From positions 987,501 to 1,051,500 of the forward strand of contig NC_135560.1 of assembly GCF_964340395.1 (NCBI RefSeq): a stretch of DNA of 64,000 nt, read 5' to 3'. This DNA is from Glandiceps talaboti. Taxonomy: Eukaryota; Hemichordata; Enteropneusta; Spengelidae. The notes beneath the pieces are model-generated. The model did no database searches, was not told the DNA's origin, and was given only the letters and a program-made list of their open reading frames with translations. Both the position numbers and the translations under genes were made by a program. Below, in pieces: positions 39,201 to 52,927 of the stretch (positions are counted from its first letter, which is position 1; every line of letters starts with the position of its first letter).

Positions 39201-42200
39201 TACCCACCAACACTACAGGGTTTACTGATGATATCCACCAATACTACTGGGTTTATTAATGATACCCACCAATACTACTGGGTTTATTGATGATACCCAC
39301 CAACACTACAGGGTTTATTGATGATACCCACCAAAACTACTGGGTTTATTAATGATACCCACCAACACCACTGGGTTTATTAATGATACCCACCAACACT
39401 ACTAGGTTTATTAATGATACCCACCAATACTACTGGGTTTACTGATGATACCCACCAACACTACAGGGTTTATTTAAGATACCCACCAACACTACGGGGT
39501 TTATTAATGATACCCACCAATACTACTGGGTTTACTGATGATATCCACCAACACTATAGGGTTTATTGATGATACCCACCAACACTACTGGGTTTATTAA
39601 TGATACCCTCCAACACTAAAAGGTTTATTTATGATACCCACCAAAACTACTGGGTTTATTTATGATACCCACCAACACTACTGGGTTTATTAATGATATC
39701 CACCAACACTACTAGGTTTATTTATGATACCCACCAACACTACTGGGTTTATTTAAGATACCCATCAACACTACGGGGTTTATTAATGATACCTGATACC
39801 CACCAATACTACTAGGTTTACTGATGATATCCACCAACACTATAGGGTTTATTGATGATACCCACTAAAACTACTGGGTTTATTTATGATACCCACCAAC
39901 ACTACTGGGTTTATTAATGATATCCACCAACACTACAGGGTTTATTTATGATACCCACCAACACTACTGGGTTTATTAATGATACCCACCAACACTACTG
40001 GGTTTATTTATGATACCCACCAACACTACTAGGTTTATTTATGATACCCACCAACACTACAGGGTTTATTTAAGACACCCACCGACACTACTGGGTTTAA
40101 TTATGATACCCACCAACACTACAGGTTTTATTGATGATACGCACCAATACTACAGGGTTTATTTATGATACCCACCAACACTACAGGGTTTATTGATGAT
40201 ACCCACCAACACTATAGGGTTTACTAATGATATCCACCAATACTACTGGGTTTTTTAATGATACCCACCAATACTACTGGGTTTATTGATGATACCCACC
40301 AACACTATAAGGTTTACTAATGATATCCACCAATACTACTGGGTTTATTAATGATACCCACCAATACTACTGGGTTTACTGATGATACCAACCAACACTA
40401 CTGGGTTTATTAATGATACCCACCAACACTACTGGGTTTATTCATGATACCCACCAAAACTACTGGGTTTATTAATGATACCCACCAACACTACTGGGTT
40501 TATTTATGATACCCACCAACACTACTGGGTTTATTAATGATACCCACCAACACTACTGGGTTTATCAATGATACCCACCAATACTACTGGGTTTACTGAT
40601 GATATCCACCAACACTACTGGGTTTACTGATGATACCCACCAACACTACAGGGTTTATTAATGATACCCACCAATACTATTGGGTTTATTAATGATACCC
40701 AACAATACTACTGGCTTTATTAATGATACACACCAACACTACTGGGTTTATTAATGATACCCACCAACACTACTGGGTTTATCAATGATACCCACCAATA
40801 CTACTGGGTTTACTGATGATATCCACCAACACTACTGGGTTTACTGATGATACCCACCAACACTACTGGGTTTATCAATGATACCCACCAACACTACAGG
40901 GTTTATTAATGATACCCACCAATACTACTGGGTTTATTTATGATACCCACCAACACTACTGGGTTTATTTATGATACCCACCAACACTACGGGGTTTATT
41001 AATGATACCCACAAATACTACTGGGTTTACTGATGATATCCACCAACACTACAGGGTTTATTGATGATACCCACCAACACTACTGGGTTTATTAATGATA
41101 CCCACAAACACTACTGGGTTTATTAATGATACCCACCAATACTACTGGGTTTACTGATGATATCCACCAATACTACAGGGTTTATTGATGATACCCACCA
41201 ACACTATAGGGTTTATTGATGATACCCACCAACACTACTGGGTTTATTAATGATACCCACCAACACTATAGGGTTTATTGATGATACCCACCAACACTAC
41301 TGGGTTTATTAATGATACCCACCAACACTATAGGGTTTATTGATGATACCCACCAACACTACTGGGTTTATTAATGATACCCACCAACACTACAGGGTTT
41401 ATTAATGATACCCACCAATACTAATGGGTTTACTGATGATACCCACCAACACTACAGGGTTTATTTATGATACCCACCAACACTACTAGGTTTATTTATG
41501 ATACCCACAAACACTACAGGGTTTATTTATGATACCCACCGACACTACTGGGTTTACTGATGATATCCACCAACACTATAGGGTTTATTGATGATACCCA
41601 CCAACATTACTGGGTTTATTAATGATACCCTCCAACACTACTGGGTTTACTGATGATATCCACCAACACTATAGGGTTTATTGATGATACCCACCAACAT
41701 TACTGGGTTTATTAATGATACCCTCCAACACTACAAGGTTTATTTATGATACCCACCAAAACTACTGGGTTTATTTATGATACCCACCAACACTACTGGG
41801 TTTATTAATGATATCCAACAACACTACAGGGTTTATTTATGATACCCACCAACACTACTGGGTTTATTTATGATACCCACCAACACTACAGGGTTTATTT
41901 ATAATACCCACCAACACTACTAGGTTTATTTATGATACCCAACAACACCACTGGGTTTATTAATGATACCCACCAACACTACTGGGTTTATTAATGATAC
42001 CCACCAATACTACTGGGTTTACTGATGATACCCACCAACACTACTGGGTTTATTTAAGATACCCACCAACACTACGGGGTTTATTAATGATACCTGATAC
42101 CCACCAATACTACTGGGTTTACTGATGATACCCACCAACACTACTGGGTTTATTAATGATACCCACCAATACTACTGGGTTTACTGATGATACCCACCAA

Positions 42201-45200
42201 CACTACTGGGTTTATTTATGATACCCACCAACACTACAGGGTTTATAAATGATACCCACAAATACTACTGGGTTTACTGATGATATCCACCAACACTATA
42301 GGGTTTATTGATGATACCCACCAACACTACTGGGTTTATTAATGATACCCACCAACACTACAGGGTTTATTTATGATACCCACCAAAACTACTGGGTTTA
42401 TTGATGATACCCACCAACACTCCTGGGTTTATTAATGATACCCACCAACACTACAGGGTTTATTGATGATACCAACCAACACTACTGGGTTTATTAATGA
42501 TACCCACCAACACTACAGGGTTTATTGATGATACGCACCAATACTACAGGGTTTATTTATGATACCCACCAACACTACAGGGTTTATTGATGATACCCAC
42601 CAACACTATAGGGTTTACTAATGATATCCACCAATACTACTGGGTTTTTTAATGATACCCACCAATACTACTGGGTTTATTGATGATACCCACCAACACT
42701 ATAGGGTTTACTAATGATATCCACCAATACTACTGGGTTTATTAATGATACCCACCAATACTACTGGGTTTACTGATGATACCAACCAACACTACTGGGT
42801 TTATTAATGATACCCACCAACACTACTGGGTTTATTCATGATACCCACTAAAACTACTGGGTTTATTAATGATACCCACCAACACTACTAGGTTTATTTA
42901 TGATACCCACCAACACTACTGGGTTTATTAATGATACCCACCAACACTACTGGGTTTATCAATGATACCCACCAATACTACTGGGTTTACTGATGATATC
43001 CACCAACACTACTGGGTTTACTGATGATACCCACCAACACTACAGGGTTTATTAATGATACGCACCAATACTACAGGGTTTATTTATGATACCCACCAAC
43101 ACTACAGGGTTTATTGATGATACCCACCAACACTATAGGGTTTACTAATGATATCCACCAATACTACTGGGTTTTTTAATGATACCCACCAATACTACTG
43201 GGTTTATTTATGATACCCACCAACACTATAAGGTTTACTAATGATATCCACCAATACTACTGGGTTTATTAATGATACCCACCAATACTACTGGGTTTAC
43301 TGATGATACCAACCAACACTACTGGGTTTATTAATGATACCCACCAACACTACTGGGTTTATTCATGATACCCACCAAAACTACTGGGTTTATTAATGAT
43401 ACCCACCAACACTACTGGGTTTATTTATGATACCCACCAACACTACTGGGTTTATTAATGATACCCACCAACACTACTGGGTTTATCAATGATACCCACC
43501 AATACTACTGGGTTTACTGATGATATCCACCAACACTACTGGGTTTACTGATGATACCCACCAACATTACAGGGTTTATTAATGATACCCACCAATACTA
43601 TTGGGTTTATTAATGATACCCAACAATACTACTGGCTTTATTAATGATACACACCAACACTACTGGGTTTATTAATGATACCCACCAACACTACTGGGTT
43701 TATCAATGATACCCACCAATACTACTGGGTTTACTGATGATATCCACCAACACTACTGGGTTTACTGATGATACCCACCAACACTACTGGGTTTATCAAT
43801 GATACCCACCAACACTACAGGGTTTATTAATGATACCCACCAATACTACTGGGTTTATTTATGATACCCACCAACACTACTGGGTTTATTTATGATACCC
43901 ACCAACACTACGGGGTTTATTAATGATACCCACAAATACTACTGGGTTTACTGATGATATCCACCAACACTACAGGGTTTATTGATGATACCCACCAACA
44001 CTACTGGGTTTATTAATGATACCCACAAACACTACTGGGTTTATTAATGATACCCACTAATACTACAGGGTTTATTAATGATACCCACCAATACTACTGG
44101 GTTTACTGATGATATCCACCAATACTACAGGGTTTATTGATGATACCCACCAACACTATAGGGTTTATTGATGATACCCACCAACACTACTGGGTTTATT
44201 AATGATACCCACCAACACTATAGGGTTTATTGATGATACCCACCAACACTACTGGGTTTATTAATGATACCCACCAACACTATAGGGTTTATTGATGATA
44301 CCCACCAACACTACTGGGTTTATTAATGATACCCACCAACACTACAGGGTTTATTAATGATACCCACCAATACTAATGGGTTTACTGATGATACCCACCA
44401 ACACTACAGGGTTTATTTATGATACCCACCAACACTACTAGGTTTATTTATGATACCCACAAACACTACAGGGTTTATTTATGATACCCACCGACACTAC
44501 TGGGTTTACTGATGATATCCACCAACACTATAGGGTTTATTGATGATACCCACCAACATTACTGGGTTTATTAATGATACCCTCCAACACTACTGGGTTT
44601 ACTGATGATATCTACCAACACTATAGGGTTTATTGATGATACCCACCAACATTACTGGGTTTATTAATGATACCCTCCAACACTACAAGGTTTATTTATG
44701 ATACCCACCAAAACTACTGGGTTTATTTATGATACCCACCAACACTACTGGGTTTATTAATGATATCCAACAACACTACAGGGTTTATTTATGATACCCA
44801 CCAACACTACTGGGTTTATTTATGATACCCACCAACACTACAGGGTTTATTTATGATACCCACCAACACTACTAGGTTTATTTATGATACCCAACAACAC
44901 CACTGGGTTTATTAATGATACCCACCAACACTACTGGGTTTATTAATGATACCCACCAATACTACTGGGTTTACTGATGATACCCACCAACACTACTGGG
45001 TTTATTTAAGATACCCACCAACACTACGGGGTTTATTAATGATACCTGATACCCACCAATACTACTGGGTTTACTGATGATACCCACCAACACTACTGGG
45101 TTTATTAATGATACCCACCAATACTACTGGGTTTACTGATGATACCCACCAACACTACTGGGTTTATTTATGATACCCACCAACACTACGGGGTTTATTA

Positions 45201-47014
45201 ATGATACCCACAAATACTACTGGGTTTACTGATGATATCCACCAACACTATAGGGTTTATTGATGATACCCACCAACACTACTGGGTTTATTAATGATAC
45301 CCACCAACACTACAGGGTTTATTTATGATACCCACCAAAACTACTAGGTTTATTGATGATACCCACCAACACTCCTGGGTTTATTAATGATACCCACCAA
45401 CACTACAGGGTTTATTGATGATACCAACCAACACTACTGGGTTTATTAATGATACCCACCAACACTACAGGGTTTATTGATGATACGCACCAATACTACA
45501 GGGTTTATTTATGATACCCACCAACACTACAGGGTTTATTGATGATACCCACCAACACTATAGGGTTTACTAATGATATCCACCAATACTACTGGGTTTT
45601 TTAATGATACCCACCAATACTACTGGGTTTATTGATGATACCCACCAACACTATAGGGTTTACTAATGATATCCACCAATACTACTGGGTTTATTAATGA
45701 TACCCACCAATACTACTGGGTTTACTGATGATACCAACCAACACTACTGGGTTTATTAATGATACCCACCAACACTACTGGGTTTATTCATGATACCCAC
45801 TAAAACTACTGGGTTTATTAATGATACCCACCAACACTACTAGGTTTATTTATGATACCCACCAACACTACTGGGTTTATTAATGATACCCACCAACACT
45901 ACTGGGTTTATCAATGATACCCACCAATACTACTGGGTTTACTGATGATATCCACCAACACTACTGGGTTTACTGATGATACCCACCAACACTACAGGGT
46001 TTATTAATGATACCCACCAATACTATTGGGTTTATTAATGATACCCACCAATACTACTGGCTTTATTAATGATACCCACCAACACTACTGGGTTTATTAA
46101 TGATACCCACCAACACTACTGGGTTTATCAATGATACCCACCAATACTACTGGGTTTACTGATGATATCCACCAACACTACTGGGTTTACTGATGATACC
46201 CACCAACACTACTGGGTTTATCAATGATACCCACCAACACTACTGGGTTTATTAATGATACCCACCAATACTACTGGGTTTACTGATGATACCCACCAAC
46301 ACTACTGGGTTTATTTATGATACCCACCAACACTACGGGGTTTATTAATGATACCCACAAATACTACTGGGTTTACTGATGATATCCACCAACACTATAG
46401 GGTTTATTGATGATACCCACCAACACTACTGGGTTTATTAATGATACCCACCAACACTACAGGGTTTATTTATGATACCCACCAAAACTACTGGGTTTAT
46501 TGATGATACCCACCAACACTCCTGGGTTTATTAATGATACCCACCAACACTACAGGGTTTATTGATGATACCAACCAACACTACTGGGTTTATTAATGAT
46601 ACCCACAAACACTACTGGGTTTATTATGATACCCACCAATACTACAGGGTTTATTAATGATACCCACCAATACCACAGGGTTTATTAATGATACCCACCA
46701 ATACTACTGGGTTTACTGATGATATCCACCAATACTACAGGGTTTATTGATGATACCCACCAATACTACAGGGTTTATTAATGATACCCACCAACACTAC
46801 TGGGTTTATTAATGATACCCACCAATACTACAGGGTTTATTAATGATACCCACCAATACTAATGGGTTTACTGATGATATCCACCAACACTATAGGGTTT
46901 ATTTATGATACCCACCAACACTACAGGGTTTATTGATGATACCCACCAACACTACTGGGTTTATTGATGATACCCACCAACACTACAGGGTTTATTGATA
47001 ATACCAACCAACAC
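33208..47014. repeat. 31-bp minisatellite, 13.8 kb, filling intron 3
   Basis: About 445 copies of GATACCCACCAACACTACTG then GGTTTATTAAT. The last three bases vary (GAT, TAT, AAT, CAT), with further variants ACAGGG, ATATCCACC and CTACGGGG. Blocks are repeated at offsets of 2642 bp (36501 against 39143; 37431 against 40073) and 2952 bp (41501 against 44453), so the array has grown by kilobase-scale duplications. It begins about 33 bp after the exon c donor and ends about 180 bp before the exon d acceptor. Confidence 0.98.
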
Positions 47015-47047
47015 AATAATTTATTTAGTATAGATACATGTACTCAC

Positions 47048-47157
47048 AAATGTCATCACATATGGCTGCTTCACTTCAATGCATCTTCCACCTGTTACAT
47101 AGGGTTTAAAGTCTTCTCCTGTAGTGTCACAAATGCTAAAAGCATAGGGTGATAATA
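47048..47157 (-). CDS. UBA6: UBA6 exon c (end of first catalytic half-domain)
   Basis: The acceptor is GTTGTTACAG, the exon is 110 bp and the donor is GTGAGT. The two leading bases join the previous exon's G to make Val. The protein is LSPYAFSICDTTGEDF, then KPYVTGGRCIEVKQPYVMTF, phase 0. It aligns with the family block SPxxFSIxDTT...GG..VxxVKxPK, which closes the first catalytic half-domain. The downstream intron is 14 kb long and almost entirely one 31-bp tandem array, which starts about 33 bp past the donor. Confidence 0.95.
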
Positions 47158-47350
47158 CTGTAACAACAGCATACAAGTTAAGATTAGCATGTAACCAACA
47201 CTTTTCCACCATAATAGTATGCATTAGTTGTAAGATCAAATGACTATTTTAGAAATAAAAATAAAATCTGCTGTTTTCATACCATTCTGTAAAATCAAAA
47301 AGGGGTATTACTGTAATAGAAAGTCTAGTCTATAAACCCATACGTAATGT

Positions 47351-50300
47351 ACCTATTAGGCTATAGGGTGTACATCTATATCATGTATCTATAAGGTGTA
47401 CATTTATATCATGTATCTATAAGGTGTACATTTATATCATGTACCTATAGGGTGTACATTTATATCATGTATCTATAGGGTGTACATTTACATCATGTAT
47501 CTATAGGGTGTACATTTATATCATGTACCTAGAGGTGTACATTTACATCATGTATCTATAGGGTGTACATTTACATCATGTATCTATAGGGTGTACATTT
47601 ACATCATGTATCTATAGGGTGTACATTTATATCATGTATCTATAGGGTGTACATTTATATCATGTACCTATAGGGTGTACATTTACATCATGTATCTATA
47701 GGGTGTACATTTACATCATGTATCTATAGGGTGTACAATTACATCATGTACCTATAGGGTGTACATTTACATCATGTATCTATAGGGTGTACATTTATAT
47801 CATGTACCTATAGGGTGTACATTTACATCATGTACCTATAGGGTGTACATTTACATCATGTATCTATAAGGTGTACATTTATATCATGTACCTATAGGGT
47901 GTACATTTATATCATGTATCTATAGGGTGTATATTTATATCATGTATCTATAGGGTGTACATTTACATCATGTACCTATAGGGTGTACATTTACATCATG
48001 TATCTATAAGGTGTACATTTATATCATGTACCTATAGGGTGTACATTTACATCATGTTTCTATAGGGTGTACATTTATATCATGTACCTATAGGGTGTAC
48101 ATTTATATCATGTTTCTATAGGGTGTACATTTATATCATGTACCTATAGGGTGTATATTTATATCATGTATCTATAGGGTGTACATTTATATCATGTACC
48201 TATAGGGTGTACATTTATATCATGTTTCTATAGGGTGTACATTTATATCATGTACCTATAGGGTGTATATTTATATCATGTATCTATAGGGTGTACATTT
48301 ATATCATGTTTCTATAGGGTGTACATTTATATCATGTACCTATAGGGTGTATATTTATATCATGTATCTATAGGGTGTACATTTATATCATGTACCTATA
48401 GGGTGTACATTTATATCATGTATCTACAGGGTGTACATTTACATCATGTATCTATAGGGTGTACATTTATATCATGTACCTAGAGGTGTACATTTATATC
48501 ATGTATCTATAGGGTGTATATTTATATCATGTATCTATAGGGTGTACATTTATATCATGTACCTATAGCGTGTACATTTATATCATGTATCTATAGGGTG
48601 TATATTTATATCATGTATCTATAGGGTGTACATTTACATCATGTATCTATAGGGTGTACATTTATATCATGTACCTATAGGGTGTACATTTATATCATGT
48701 ACCTATAGGGTGTACATTTATATCATGTTTCTATAGGGTGTACATTTACATCATGTATCTATAGGGTGTACATTTATATCATGTATCTATAGGGTGTACA
48801 TTTACATCATGTTTCTATAGGGTGTACATTTATATATCATGTACCTATAGGGTGTACATTTATATCATGTATCTATAGGGTGTACATTTATATCATGTAT
48901 CTATAGGGTGTACATTTACATCATGTATCTATAGGGTGTACATTTATATCATGTATCTATAGGGTGTACATTTATATCATGTACCTATAGGGTGTACATT
49001 TATATCATGTATCTATAGGGTGTACATTTATATCATGTATCTATAGGGTGTACATTTACATCATGTACCTATAGGGTGTACATTTACATCATGTATCTAT
49101 AGGGTGTACATTTATATCATGTATCTATAGCATGTACATTTACATCATGTATCTATAGGGTGTACATTTATATCATGTATCTATAGGGTGTACATTTACA
49201 TCATGTATCTATAGGGTGTACATTTATATCATGTATCTATAGGGTGTACATTTACATCATGTATCTATAGGGTGTACATTTACATCATGTATCTATAGGG
49301 TGTACATTTACATCATGTACCTATAGCATGTACATTTATATCATGTATCTATAGGGTGTACATTTACATCATGTATCTATAGGGTGTACATTTACATCAT
49401 GTACCTATAGGGTGTATATTTATATCATGTATCTATAGGGTGTACATTTATATCATGTATTCATAGGGTGTACATTTACATCATGTATCTATAGCATGTA
49501 CATTTATATCATGTATCTATAGGGTGTACATTTACATCATGTATCTATAGGGTGTACATTTATATCATGTACCTATAGGGTGTATATTTATATCATGTAT
49601 CTATAGGGTGTACATTTATATCATGTATTCATAGGGTGTACATTTACATCATGTATCTATAGGGTGTACATTTATATCATGTATTCATAGGGTGTACATT
49701 TACATCATGTATCTATAGCATGTACATTTATATCATGTATCTATAGGGTGTACATTTACATCATGTATCTATAGGGTGTACATTTATATCATGTATCTAT
49801 AGGGTGTACATTTACATCATGTATCTATAGGGTGTACATTTACATCATGTACCTATAGGGTGTATATTTATATCATGTACCTATAGGGTGTACATTTATA
49901 TCATGTATTTATAGGGTGTACATTTACATCATGTACCTATAGGGTGTACATTTACATCATGTATTTATAGGGTGTACATTTACATCATGTATCTATAGGG
50001 TGTACATTTATATCATGTATCTATAGGGTGTACATTTACATCATGTATCTATAGGGTGTACATTTACATCATGTACCTATAGGGTGTATATTTATATCAT
50101 GTATCTATAGGGTGTACATTTATATCATGTATTCATAGGGTGTACATTTACATCATGTATCTATAGCATGTACATTTATATCATGTATCTATAGGGTGTA
50201 CATTTACATCATGTATCTATAGGGTGTACATTTATATCATGTACCTATAGGGTGTATATTTATATCATGTATCTATAGGGTGTACATTTATATCATGTAT

Positions 50301-52635
50301 TCATAGGGTGTACATTTACATCATGTATCTATAGGGTGTACATTTATATCATGTATTCATAGGGTGTACATTTACATCATGTATCTATAGCATGTACATT
50401 TATATCATGTATCTATAGGGTGTACATTTACATCATGTATCTATAGGGTGTACATTTATATCATGTATCTATAGGGTGTACATTTACATCATGTATCTAT
50501 AGGGTGTACATTTACATCATGTACCTATAGGGTGTATATTTATATCATGTACCTATAGGGTGTACATTTATATCATGTATTTATAGGGTGTACATTTACA
50601 TCATGTACCTATAGGGTGTACATTTACATCATGTATTTATAGGGTGTACATTTACATCATGTATCTATAGGGTGTACATTTATATCATGTACCTATAGGG
50701 TGTACATTTACATCATGTATCTATAGGGTGTACATTTACATCATGTATCTATAGGGTGTACATTTACATCATGTATCTATAGCATGTACATTTACATCAT
50801 GTATCTATAGGGTGTACATTTATATCATGTACCTATAGGGTGTACATTTATATCATGTATTTATAGGGTGTACATTTACATCATGTATCTATAGGGTGTA
50901 CATTTATATCATGTACCTATAGGGTGTACATTTACATCATGTATCTATAGGGTGTACATTTATATCATGTATCTATAGGGTGTACATTTACATCATGTAT
51001 CTATAGGGTGTACATTTACATCATGTATCTATAGGGTGTACATTTATATCATGTATCTATAGGGTGTACATTTACATCATGTATCTATAGCATGTACATT
51101 TACATCATGTATCTATAGGGTGTACATTTATATCATGTATCTATAGGGTGTACATTTACATCATGTATCTATAGGGTGTACATTTATATCATGTACCTAG
51201 AGGTGTACATTTATATCATGTATCTATAGCATGTACATTTATATCATGTACCTATAGGGTGTACATTTATATCATGTACCTATAGGGTGTACATTTATAT
51301 CATGTACCTATAGGGTGTACATTTATATCATGTATCTATAGGGTGTACATTTACATCATGTATCTATAGGGTGTACATTTATATCATGTATCTATAGGGT
51401 GTACATTTACATCATGTATCTATAGGGTGTACATTTATATCATGTACCTAGAGGTGTACATTTATATCATGTATCTATAGCATGTACATTTACATCATGT
51501 ATCTATAGGGTGTACATTTACATCATGTTTCTATAGGGTGTACAATTACATCATGTACCTATAGGGTGTACAATTACATCATGTATCTATAGGGTGTACA
51601 TTTATATCATGTATCTATAGCATGTACATTTACATCATGTATCTATAGGGTGTACATTTACATCATGTACCTATAGGGTGTACAATTACATCATGTACCT
51701 ATAGGGTGTACATTTATATCATGTATCTATAGGGTGTACATTTATATCATGTATCTATAGCATGTACATTTACATCATGTATCTATAGGGTGTACATTTA
51801 CATCATGTATCTATAGGGTGTACATTTACATCATGTATCTATAGGGTGTACATTTATATCATGTATCTATAGGGTGTACATTTACATCATGTATCTATAG
51901 GGTGTACATTTACATCATGTACCTATAGCATGTACATTTATATCATGTATCTATAGGGTGTACATTTACATCATGTATCTATAGGGTGTACATTTACATC
52001 ATGTACCTATAGCATGTACATTTACATCATGTATCTATAGGGTGTACATTTACATCATGTATCTATAAGGTGTACATTTATATCATGTATCTATAGGGTG
52101 TACATTTATATCATGTATCTATAGGGTGTACATTTATATCATGTATCTATAGGGTGTACATTTACATCATGTATCTATAGCATGTACATTTACATCATGT
52201 ATCTATAGGGTGTACATTTATATCATGTATCTATAAGGTGTACATTTATATCATGTACCTATAGGGTGTACATTTACATCATGTATCTATAGGGTGTACA
52301 TTTATATCATGTATCTATAGGGTGTACATTTATATCATGTATCTATAGCATGTACATTTACATCATGTATCTATAGGGTGTACATTTATATCATGTATCT
52401 ATAGGGTGTACATTTACATCATGTATCTATAGGGTGTACATTTATATCATGTATCTATAGGGTGTACATTTATATCATGTACCTATAGGGTGTACATTTA
52501 TATCATGTACCTATAGGGTGTACATTTATATCATGTACCTAATAGGGTGTACATTTATATCATGTATCTATAGGGTGTACATTTACATCATGTATCTATA
52601 GGGTGTACATTTACATCATGTATCTATAGGGTGTA
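47351..52635. repeat. 28-bp minisatellite filling intron 2
   Basis: About 189 copies of GTGTACATTTATATCATGTA then TCTATAGG. Main variants are TACATC/TATATC, ACCTATAG, ATTCATAG and TAGCATGTAC. A multi-unit block is repeated about 672 bp (24 units) apart around 49459 and 50131. The array occupies about 95 percent of the 5551-bp intron. Confidence 0.98.
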
Positions 52636-52708
52636 TTTGTACAGTGTAGATTTGTAGGCTTATAGTTCGTAATTGGAAGTAGACAATGGTGTTAATTTTA
52701 ATACATAC

Positions 52709-52832
52709 CCTTTACCTTGTACATTTCACTGTTCACTTTCTCCATTCCTTCTACTTCTTTAAATATAATAAAGTTACCAGATTCTAAACCATGCATCTGA
52801 TTTTCTAAGCAAGTGACAACTCCTGGATTAGC
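52709..52832 (-). CDS. UBA6: UBA6 exon b (first catalytic half-domain)
   Basis: The acceptor is ACAAACAG and the exon is 124 bp. It starts ANPGVVTCLENQMHG and ends in NSEMYKVK plus one base (phase 1), before a GTATGT donor. An alternative donor seven bases earlier (AAG followed by GTAAAG) would break the phase with the next exon, so the downstream donor is chosen. NPGVVTCLE and the following GNFIIFKEVEGM block are conserved in the first catalytic-cysteine half-domain of UBA1 and UBA6. The ANPG and CLEN residues are closer to UBA6. Confidence 0.95.
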
Positions 52833-52927
52833 CTGTTTGTAAATATAAATTGTGATATTAAATTTTTCATGAAGGCAACAGTACTACTTTTGTTTTATTC
52901 ATTTGAGCACATGTCTCTATGTCTAGT

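Noticed and set aside
33208-47014. Centromeric or other chromosomal satellite
   Set aside because: The array is bounded on both sides by consecutive in-phase exons of one gene, so it is intronic.
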